From Anaerococcus mediterraneensis (GTDB taxonomy: Bacteria > Bacillota > Clostridia > Tissierellales > Peptoniphilaceae): 64,000 nucleotides of DNA. Made by a program: the position numbers and the translations under genes. Under the pieces are notes generated by a model. It was given only the letters and a program-made list of their open reading frames with translations, searched no databases and was not told the origin of the DNA. Of the stretch, positions 58,061 through 64,000 are shown one piece after another. The stretch spans positions 1,302,001 to 1,366,000 of the forward strand of contig NZ_LT635772.1 of assembly GCF_900128415.1 (NCBI RefSeq). Direction: 5' to 3'. Every line of letters begins with the position of its first letter. The first letter of the stretch is position 1.

Positions 58061-59767
58061 TTATTTATTATGTTCTTTTACAAGTTCTTCTACTTCTTCA
58101 GTAAGCTCTAGATCGATTGCTTTATTAGCAAAGTTTTCTTCTTCCTTTAGACTAGATTTTAGGATAGTATCTTTTATTTCGGCTATTTTAGCAGAGGATC
58201 CAGAAAATTCGTCTAGTCCCAGACCTAAAAGTAGTTTTGTAGCTTCTGTATCTGCTGCAAATGCACCACACATGCCTGTCCATTTACCAGCTTGATGAGA
58301 AACATCTATTACGTGTTTTATAGCTCTAAGAACAGCTGGATTATGGTTTGAGTACATGTGTGCTATATTTTCATTTCCTCTATCAACTGCAAGTGTATAT
58401 TGTGTAAGATCGTTTGTACCAATTGAGAAAAAATCAGCATACTTAATAAATTTATCAGCCATTAAGATTGATGCAGATGTTTCAACCATAATACCAACAT
58501 CTAGATCCTTATTATAAGCTATACCTTCCTTATCTAGATCTTTTTTGATTTCTTCAATAAGATCAAGAGATTCTTTTAGCTCATTAATATTTACGACAAA
58601 TGGGATCATTATCTTTAAGTTACCAAATGCTGATGCTCTGACTAAAGCCCTCAGTTGAGTTTTAAAGATATCAACCTTGTCTAGACATAGCCTTATAGCC
58701 CTATATCCTAGGAATGGGTTCTCCTCAACAGGGAACTTGAAGTAATCTAGACCCTTATCTCCACCTATATCAAGAGTTCTAATGATAAGTGGTTTTTCAC
58801 CAAGCATTTGTGTAGCTTCTTTATAAACTTCAAACTGGTGTTCTTCAGTTGGGAATCCATCGCTTTCCATATATAGAAATTCTGTTCTAAAAAGTCCAAC
58901 CCCATCACAACCATTTTCAATAGCAATTCTAAGATCTTCTAGATTGCCTATGTTTGCAGAAACTTCGATATGTTTACCGTCTTTAGTAACTGCTTTTTCA
59001 TCTTTTATGGCTTTTAATCTTTCTTTTTTATCTTTTTGTTCTTTTATTAGTTTTTCATATTTAGAAAGTTCTTCTTGACTTGGATCTATTATCAAAAAAC
59101 CTTCATATCCATCTATGATAGCCTTTTCTCCACCCTTTAGTTTTGTAGATACATCTGCCATACCCACAAGTGCTGGCATATCTAGAGTTTGAGCAATTAT
59201 AGAAGTGTGGCTTGTTTTGCCTCCCAAATCAGTAGCAAAACCGACGACCGCTTCCTTATCCATATTGGCTGTATCAGATGGGGTAAGTTCTTTAGAAATA
59301 ATTATGCTATTAGCATCTAAATTAGAAAGATCTTTAGGTTTTATCCCCTTTAGCTTATACATTACTTGGTAGCCGATATCCTGATAATCGCTTGCACGCT
59401 CTTTTAGATAGGCGTCATCCAAAGCACTCATAATTTCAACCATTTCTTTGATTGTTTCATCTAAAGCTTGTTCTTTATTTTTTAGCTCATTTTTGATCTT
59501 AGCTTCGATTGTATCACTAAAATATGGGTCTTGTAATAATTCTATATGCGCAAAAGCTATGTTTTGTTGGGCTTCTGTTGGGTTTTCAAGATTTCTTAAT
59601 TCATCAACATATGATTTTATAGCATCTTGAACTTTTTTATACTCAGCATCAACAGTATCTTCACTTATTTTCTTACTATCTACTATTATTTCTTCTCTAG
59701 TAAATAAATAGACCTTACCAATTGCATATCCACTACTGGCCTTAATACCTTGATATTTTTGACTCAT
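58061..59767 (-). CDS. ptsI: PTS Enzyme I
   Basis: Transfers phosphate from PEP to HPr. 568 residues: HPr-binding domain with the phospho-His in GGKTSHTSIIAQ, then the PEP-binding barrel (GIGLFRTEFLYM, NPFLGYRAIR, GTNDLTQYTLAVDRGN, GMCGAFAAD). GGAGAG SD. Follows ptsH after an intercistronic terminator. Confidence 0.97.
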   Translation of the reverse strand: MSQKYQGIKASSGYAIGKVYLFTREEIIVDSKKISEDTVDAEYKKVQDAIKSYVDELRNLENPTEAQQNIAFAHIELLQDPYFSDTIEAKIKNELKNKEQALDETIKEMVEIMSALDDAYLKERASDYQDIGYQVMYKLKGIKPKDLSNLDANSIIISKELTPSDTANMDKEAVVGFATDLGGKTSHTSIIAQTLDMPALVGMADVSTKLKGGEKAIIDGYEGFLIIDPSQEELSKYEKLIKEQKDKKERLKAIKDEKAVTKDGKHIEVSANIGNLEDLRIAIENGCDGVGLFRTEFLYMESDGFPTEEHQFEVYKEATQMLGEKPLIIRTLDIGGDKGLDYFKFPVEENPFLGYRAIRLCLDKVDIFKTQLRALVRASAFGNLKIMIPFVVNINELKESLDLIEEIKKDLDKEGIAYNKDLDVGIMVETSASILMADKFIKYADFFSIGTNDLTQYTLAVDRGNENIAHMYSNHNPAVLRAIKHVIDVSHQAGKWTGMCGAFAADTEATKLLLGLGLDEFSGSSAKIAEIKDTILKSSLKEEENFANKAIDLELTEEVEELVKEHNK

Positions 59768-59785
59768 TTATTCTCTCCTTTAAGA

Positions 59786-59815
59786 TTTTAAAAAAGGATA
59801 CTTGTTAAAGTATCC
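59786..59815 (-). terminator. Intercistronic terminator/attenuator between ptsH and ptsI
   Basis: GGATACTT / AAGTATCC 8-bp stem (59808-59815 with 59796-59803; 4-base loop), followed on the minus strand by TTTTTTAAAA. It sits 15 bp after the ptsH stop and would let ptsH be made in excess over ptsI. Confidence 0.8.
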
Positions 59816-59829
59816 TTCAAAATTTTGTA

Positions 59830-60090
59830 TTATTCAGCTAAATTAGCAATAAATTCTACTAATTCATCAGCGAATTTTTCATCATCTTCGCCATCAACTA
59901 CTAGTTTTATTTCAGTTCCTTTAGCTATGCCAAGGCTCATTACGTTGAAGATACTTTTCGCATTTGCTTCTTTTTCATCTTTAATTATTGTAACCTCACC
60001 TGGGTAATTTTTAACAAATTGTACTAAAGAAGCGGCTGGTCTAGCGTGTAAACCTGTTTCGTTAGTAACTGTAACTTTTCTTTCTGCCAT
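59830..60090 (-). CDS. ptsH: Phosphocarrier protein HPr
   Basis: 86 residues. The phospho-His is in GLHARPAASL and the regulatory Ser, target of HPr kinase, is in KSIFNVMSLGIAKG. Together with the CcpA-like regulator next door this supports catabolite control: Ser-phosphorylated HPr is the usual CcpA co-repressor. AGGAGG SD. Confidence 0.97.
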   Translation of the reverse strand: MAERKVTVTNETGLHARPAASLVQFVKNYPGEVTIIKDEKEANAKSIFNVMSLGIAKGTEIKLVVDGEDDEKFADELVEFIANLAE

Positions 60091-60119
60091 AAAATCCTCC
60101 TAAAATGTTTTTCTTAGAT

Positions 60120-60147
60120 ATTTTACTATAATTTATAAAATAAACAA
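60120..60147 (-). promoter_or_regulatory. Predicted promoter of ptsH
   Basis: -35 TTGTTT (60142-60147), 16-bp spacer, -10 TAAAAT (60120-60125), in the 64-bp gap between the LacI-family gene and ptsH. No cre-like site is obvious. Confidence 0.5.
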
Positions 60148-60154
60148 CAATTTA

Positions 60155-61159
60155 TCATTCAATATTTTTTGCAGACTCTCTATTGCAAATGCTTGCACCT
60201 ATGATCCAATCATCCTGGAGAATATCTCCCTCTTTTTTAATTCTTTTAATCAAGGCTCTAACAGAAATAGCTCCTATATCGTAATATGGAATAGCCACTG
60301 TTGTTAGTTTAGGCCTATAAATGCTTGCAATATTGCTATCATTAAAGCCAACTACTGATAAATCATCAGGGACTTTAATATCATTATCAAAGCAATAATT
60401 CATAAAACCTACTGCAACGTCATCATTGACACAAGATACTGCTGTTATATTTTCTTTTTTAATGATGTCTAATGCCTTGTTTGAATTTTTATATACTGAA
60501 TCAATATCTCTACCATCAATTTTAAAAACATATGTGTTTTCAGAACCTACAGCAGATTCATATCCTCTTTGCATAGAGTCATTTATTACATTAGATTCTT
60601 TATCAACTACAAACAATATTTTTTTATGGCCCATTTCTTTTAGTGCTTCTATAAGTTTGTTTTCTTCTTGTTCGTAGTCAATTTTGACTGTTTTAATGTC
60701 CTTATAATTATGGTATTTATCTAACAAAATAAATGGAATTTTTGTTTCTCTAAGTTTGACCAATATATCTGTAGAAATATCTTCTGTAATAATTACAAGA
60801 CCCTCTACCTGCTTAGTTGCCAAAAAGTCAATAGAATTCCCCAGTTGCTTATCATCGCCATAAGAACTTGATAATATTATATCATAGTTATATACCCTAC
60901 CAATTTCTTCAACTCCTCTAATAAGTTGAGCAATATATTCTATTCCAATGTCTTTGACAATAACGCCGATTAGGTTTGATCTCCTCATTACAAGTGATCT
61001 TGCTAATTCATTTGGTTTGAAGTCAAGCTTATTTATCGCATCTAAGACTTTTCTTTTTGCTTCAGGACTTACAGGTTTAGAATTATTCATCACCCTAGAA
61101 ACAGTAGATATAGATACCCCTGCAAGCTTAGCAACATCTTTAATTGTTGGTTGTCCCAT
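60155..61159 (-). CDS. ccpA: LacI-family regulator, CcpA-like
   Basis: 334 residues: N-terminal helix-turn-helix and hinge (TIKDVAKLAGVSISTVSRVMNN, KPNELARSL) and a periplasmic-binding-protein-like sensor domain (GYESAVG, VVGFNDSNIASIYRPKLTTV). Adjacent ptsH makes CcpA the best candidate, but a dedicated sugar regulator cannot be ruled out. The region upstream has a 29-bp palindrome over the promoter. Confidence 0.82.
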   Translation of the reverse strand: MGQPTIKDVAKLAGVSISTVSRVMNNSKPVSPEAKRKVLDAINKLDFKPNELARSLVMRRSNLIGVIVKDIGIEYIAQLIRGVEEIGRVYNYDIILSSSYGDDKQLGNSIDFLATKQVEGLVIITEDISTDILVKLRETKIPFILLDKYHNYKDIKTVKIDYEQEENKLIEALKEMGHKKILFVVDKESNVINDSMQRGYESAVGSENTYVFKIDGRDIDSVYKNSNKALDIIKKENITAVSCVNDDVAVGFMNYCFDNDIKVPDDLSVVGFNDSNIASIYRPKLTTVAIPYYDIGAISVRALIKRIKKEGDILQDDWIIGASICNRESAKNIE

Positions 61160-61172
61160 ATCTCCTCCATTT

Positions 61173-61204
61173 ATATTATTAGCCTATGGTCCATATGCTA
61201 ATAA
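61173..61204 (-). promoter_or_regulatory. Promoter/operator palindrome upstream of the ccpA-like gene
   Basis: On the minus strand, -35 TTAGCA (61196-61201), 17-bp spacer, -10 TAATAT (61173-61178). A 29-bp palindrome at 61176-61204 (arms TTATTAGC and GCTAATAA, inner TATGG and CCATA) covers the spacer, the -35 and half of the -10. A likely autoregulatory operator. Confidence 0.55.
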
Positions 61205-61220
61205 TTTGTTTTAACTATAT

Positions 61221-61664
61221 TTAGCCTGCAATAACATTTTTAACTATATCTATAACATCCATAACCAAAGATGAATAATCAGTTATTGACGCAACACCAG
61301 ATCCTATAGTGTCTACACTATCTACTGCAGTGATTCCAACATAATTAACTGTGTCTCTAATATCATCACTTATGCTATTTACATTAGTCATTGTGTCATT
61401 AACTTTTGCTATAGCCATTTTTAAATTTGGATCAGTAACAATTCCATTAATATTGTTTACCAAATCATTAGCTTGATCTGCTATGTGTGGTAATTTGTTT
61501 ATTACTTGATCTATATTATTAGAATTTTTATCTAATATCGACTGAGCACTTCCTAACAATTTATTTAGTTTTACCAGCACTAATACTAGAAATATAAGTG
61601 CTAATATCCCTAAAATCGAAATTATGATATTGCCAAGAAGATCAAAATCTATGGTAACACTCAT
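61221..61664 (-). CDS. Membrane-anchored DUF948-like protein
   Basis: 147 residues: one N-terminal membrane helix (about 8-32) and a helical cytoplasmic/peripheral domain rich in Asn, Asp and Val with long amphipathic stretches. Similar in style to the DUF948/YtxG group often encoded with YtxH, which lies 18 bp upstream. Function unknown, perhaps envelope stress. Confidence 0.75.
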   Translation of the reverse strand: MSVTIDFDLLGNIIISILGILALIFLVLVLVKLNKLLGSAQSILDKNSNNIDQVINKLPHIADQANDLVNNINGIVTDPNLKMAIAKVNDTMTNVNSISDDIRDTVNYVGITAVDSVDTIGSGVASITDYSSLVMDVIDIVKNVIAG

Positions 61665-61682
61665 TTATATCTCCTGACTAAA

Positions 61683-62285
61683 TTATTTTTGACTAGCTTT
61701 TTTGTCGTTTTCTTTAACCTCTTCTGCCTTATTTTTTGCTTCTTTTTTTATTTCCTTTGCATCTTCCTTGACAGCATCTTTTGTTTTAGAAGTCTCTTCT
61801 TTTACTTCTTCTTTTTTATCATCAGCAACTTTTGCTATTTCATCAGCACTATCTTTAACAATTTCTTTTACATCCTTAGCGCCTTCAGATAAAGATTCTT
61901 TCACATTTTTAGATGCATCTTTAATTTGGTTGCCAGCATCTTTTGCTACTTCTGCACCATATTCTATACCATCTTTGATTGGTTGAAGATCTGTGTATGC
62001 TCTGTATTTTAGGTCTTCATAACCATCTTTAGCTTGATCGATGACATCTACTGTAGTTTCTTTTACATTATCTACTGTGTCATTGAAAGCTTCTTTTAAA
62101 TATTTCCTTGTTTCTTTTCCTGATCTTGGTGCTAATAGTAAACTTGCTGTTGCACCTACTAGTGCTCCAATTACCAAGCCTTGTCCTCTCATTCTAGAAT
62201 CATGGTTTTTAGCTTTCCAAATTTCATATTTTATTTCTCTTTGTTTTGCTTTTGCTTTGTTTTCGATATAATCTTGTAATGACAT
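61683..62285 (-). CDS. YtxH-domain protein
   Basis: 200 residues with a glycine-rich membrane segment GLVIGALVGATASLLLAPRSGKETR (about 36-60) typical of YtxH, then a long Lys/Glu/Ala coiled or late-embryogenesis-like repeat region to the end (KEIVKDSADEIAK, EDAKEIKKEAKNKAEEV). AAAGGAG SD. Associated with general stress in Bacillus; the target is unknown here. Confidence 0.82.
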   Translation of the reverse strand: MSLQDYIENKAKAKQREIKYEIWKAKNHDSRMRGQGLVIGALVGATASLLLAPRSGKETRKYLKEAFNDTVDNVKETTVDVIDQAKDGYEDLKYRAYTDLQPIKDGIEYGAEVAKDAGNQIKDASKNVKESLSEGAKDVKEIVKDSADEIAKVADDKKEEVKEETSKTKDAVKEDAKEIKKEAKNKAEEVKENDKKASQK

Positions 62286-62352
62286 TTTATACTCCTTTAT
62301 TTTTCTTAATAATTGTCTAAATATTTATTACCCTAAACCAATTATTTTTAAA

Positions 62353-62520
62353 CAAAAAACAATCCCAAGGTGGTCCTTACTTTAATACCTTCCAATATGT
62401 GAAGGTGGGCAAGCTGTCTAAAATATCTGACTTCCACTCCAAGGAGGCTTGTCATCAAAGTTAGAACTCCGCAATCCCTTATAAAAGTTGTAGGTTTAAA
62501 TTGGACCAGTTCCTTAGGAT
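62353..62520 (-). ncRNA. ssrS: Structured small RNA, probably 6S RNA
   Basis: A roughly 168-nt transcript is predicted from a near-consensus promoter to a T-run (TTGTTTTTTG). The ends pair: AUCCUAAGG at the 5' end with CCUUGGGAU at the 3' end (nine pairs, one G-U), then GGUCC with GGACC after a small internal loop. Internal hairpins (CUCC/GGAG; CAAGC/GCUUG; ACCUUC/GAAGGU) leave a large open central region. Size, closing stem, open middle and terminator fit 6S RNA, which sequesters sigma-A RNA polymerase. The naming is inference; the existence of an ncRNA is better supported. Confidence 0.6.
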
Positions 62521-62526
62521 ATTTTA

Positions 62527-62555
62527 ATTATATAATATTTAGAATTTTATTTCAA
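62527..62555 (-). promoter_or_regulatory. Promoter of the 6S-like RNA
   Basis: -35 TTGAAA (62550-62555), 17-bp spacer, perfect -10 TATAAT (62527-62532). The predicted start is A at 62520, which is exactly the first base of the closing stem. Confidence 0.8.
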
Positions 62556-62565
62556 GATAATCTTT

Positions 62566-63414
62566 TCACAGATCTTGTATAAGTGTTTGAAAATTCGGAA
62601 CATCTTTTATAAAAATACTTTCCTCACTTAAAAATTTTGTAAAACTTAAATAATATGAATGCAGTAGGAATCTATTTAAGTCTATTTCTGATCCATATAG
62701 CTTATCCCCTATTATAGGATAGCCTAAATATGAAAGAGAAGCACGGATTTGATGAGTTTTACCTGTTTTTATATCGCAGTCTATGATAGAATATTTTTCA
62801 TTTCTTTCTATAGTTTTAAAAATTGTTATTGACTTTCTTCCATTATCGCTAACCTTGTAGTTTTTATTTTCCTCGTCATATGATAATATCAAGCTAATTT
62901 TTTTATCTATTATAACATTACCAGGCACATAAGCTAAATATTTTTTAATTATCTTGTTATTTTCTATTTCATTTTGATAGTATGCTTGGGCATACTTATT
63001 CTTTGCTATCATCATTATTCCAGAAGTATTCATATCAAGCCTATTAATAAATCTTATTTTCGAATTAATATTGTTTAGCTTAAAATAATAGGCAACAATA
63101 TTTGCCAGATTTATATCGTGGGCAGAATTTATCGTTAGACCACTAGATTTACTTATTATCAATATATTATTATCTTCATATAAGATTTTTAGATCTCCTT
63201 TTATAGGTTTATGGTCTAATTGTTCATCATCTACATCTATAGATATTCTGTCACCTTTAAAAATCTCTATACTCCTATATACTGTATCATTATTTACTTT
63301 TATACCATTTTTCATCAGCTCACTTATAGATCTTTTAGAAAATCCATGTGATTTTAGTAAGGTTTTTAAGGTTTTACTATTTTTATTTATAATTTCTATA
63401 TTGTTCATAGCCAC
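62566..63414 (-). CDS. RluA-family RNA pseudouridine synthase (second)
   Basis: 282 residues: S4-like N-terminal (LKSHGFSKRSISELMKNGIKVN), catalytic RLDMNTSGIMMIA with the essential Asp, GKTHQIR. RluD/YjbO-like size. AGGAG SD. Divergent from nadK, and its terminus lies only 11 bp from the 6S-like promoter. Confidence 0.93.
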   Translation of the reverse strand: MAMNNIEIINKNSKTLKTLLKSHGFSKRSISELMKNGIKVNNDTVYRSIEIFKGDRISIDVDDEQLDHKPIKGDLKILYEDNNILIISKSSGLTINSAHDINLANIVAYYFKLNNINSKIRFINRLDMNTSGIMMIAKNKYAQAYYQNEIENNKIIKKYLAYVPGNVIIDKKISLILSYDEENKNYKVSDNGRKSITIFKTIERNEKYSIIDCDIKTGKTHQIRASLSYLGYPIIGDKLYGSEIDLNRFLLHSYYLSFTKFLSEESIFIKDVPNFQTLIQDL

Positions 63415-63428
63415 TCCTATGTTATAAT
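63401..63428 (+). promoter_or_regulatory. Predicted promoter of nadK
   Basis: -10 TATAAT (63423-63428) with a weak -35 TTGTTC (63401-63406) at 16-bp spacing, overlapping the 5' end of the divergent RluA gene. Confidence 0.45.
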
Positions 63429-63447
63429 ATAATCGAGAGGAATAAAA

Positions 63448-64000
63448 ATGACAAATATTATTAATGTTTTTAAAAATAAATCAAAATATACAAATTCTGT
63501 TTTTAGTAAGACTAGAAAATTACTTGAAAAATATAATTACCAGGTATCCACTACGTACAAAGAAGATGCAATCCTTAATCTTGTAATCGGAGGTGATGGC
63601 ACTTTCTTGAACGCTGTCCATATTAGTGATTTTTCGCCCATACCATTTATTGGTATAAATACAGGACACTTGGGATTTTATCAAGAGGTTGAGGTTGATA
63701 AAATTGAAGAATTTATAAAGGCTTTCACAAAACAAGATTACTCAATCGAACAGTTAACTGTCTTAGAATCAAAAGTTAATAAAAAAACTTTAGAGGCTAT
63801 TAATGAAGTGGTTATAAAGTCAAATAAGAATCAATTAGTAAGGCTAAAAGTATTCATAGATGGCAATTTTATAGAATCTTTTTCAGGTGATGGATTGATA
63901 GTATCGACACCACATGGTTCAACGGCCTATAATCTGTCATCAAACGGCGCTATTCTTCACCAATCTCTAAACGGTTTCCAGTTAACCCCTATTGCTCCAG
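63448..64000 (+). CDS. nadK: NAD kinase, N-terminal part (cut by window edge)
   Basis: Phosphorylates NAD to NADP. 184 codons are visible. Motifs: the GGDGTFLNAV phosphate-binding motif, GINTGHLGF, and the NE/D-type GDGLIVSTPHGSTAYNLS signature. A GAGAGG SD with suitable spacing marks the ATG at 63448. The remaining roughly 80 residues are beyond the window. Confidence 0.95.
   Translation, partial: MTNIINVFKNKSKYTNSVFSKTRKLLEKYNYQVSTTYKEDAILNLVIGGDGTFLNAVHISDFSPIPFIGINTGHLGFYQEVEVDKIEEFIKAFTKQDYSIEQLTVLESKVNKKTLEAINEVVIKSNKNQLVRLKVFIDGNFIESFSGDGLIVSTPHGSTAYNLSSNGAILHQSLNGFQLTPIAP

Noticed and set aside
61689..62271. Three plus-strand ORFs opposite the YtxH gene
   Set aside because: They mirror the Lys/Glu/Ala-rich coding strand and read as Phe/Ser-rich shadows.
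62341..62520. T-box or riboswitch on the plus strand
   Set aside because: AAGGTGGTCC superficially resembles the T-box AGGGTGGNACC, but no specifier stem, no terminator and no plus-strand gene follow; the minus-strand promoter and T-run explain the region better.

Overview
This 64 kb window is chromosomal core from a low-GC Gram-positive anaerobe. AT-rich codons, strong Shine-Dalgarno (SD) sites, firmicute-type gene orders (alaS-ireB-ruvX-DUF1292-fur; obgE-yhbY-nadD-yqeK-rsfS-comEA; rplU-prp-rpmA; ptsH-ptsI with a CcpA-like regulator) and an L27 with a cleavable N-terminus all point to Bacillota. A Tissierellia/Peptoniphilaceae member such as an Anaerococcus relative is my best guess; this is inference, and no rRNA or tRNA is present to confirm it. 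Nearly every gene lies on the minus strand. The exceptions are pepT, a small acidic protein, an IS transposase, a YprB-like nuclease and the nadK fragment at the right edge.

Layout: 1-4.8 kb holds mutL (cut by the left edge), mutS, a membrane-anchored SUOX-fold-like protein and dut. 4.8-6.3 kb has pepT and a small acidic protein. 6.37-7.97 kb is an IS1182-type element that split a bidirectional terminator and is flanked by two 21-bp copies of its hairpin. 8-20.6 kb is a long, tightly overlapping run: tRNA U34 modification (trhP, trmR), RNase J, Fur, ruvX/ireB, alaS, Rrf2, ComEA, ribosome silencing and NAD synthesis, Obg, and the L27-Prp-L21 operon with its own promoter and leader. 20.6-24.6 kb carries thiI-nifS, a YprB-like nuclease and ung. 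24.5-26.4 kb has lspA, ylmH and sepF. 26.4-42.3 kb is another housekeeping block (gpsA, plsY, der, glyA, aspS, dtd, rel, recJ, yajC, tgt, queA, ruvBAC). 42.3-54.6 kb mixes known genes (rdgB, a sensor kinase/response regulator with a lipoprotein, ROK kinase, RluA, radical SAM) with several unknowns and a PepD relative that has lost its metal ligands. 54.6-64 kb has a parvulin, a CvfB-like protein that appears to start at ATT, YitT, a degenerate phosphotransferase, ptsI-ptsH, a CcpA-like regulator, envelope proteins, a 6S-like RNA, a second RluA and nadK.

No CRISPR array, prophage or obvious new defence system is visible. The less ordinary signals are small-scale. Three genes start, without an SD site, right after a terminator-like hairpin. 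One likely non-canonical start codon changes a gene model. There are two apparent pseudoenzymes, two promoters with palindromes inside the core element, and the IS insertion that duplicated a terminator hairpin.
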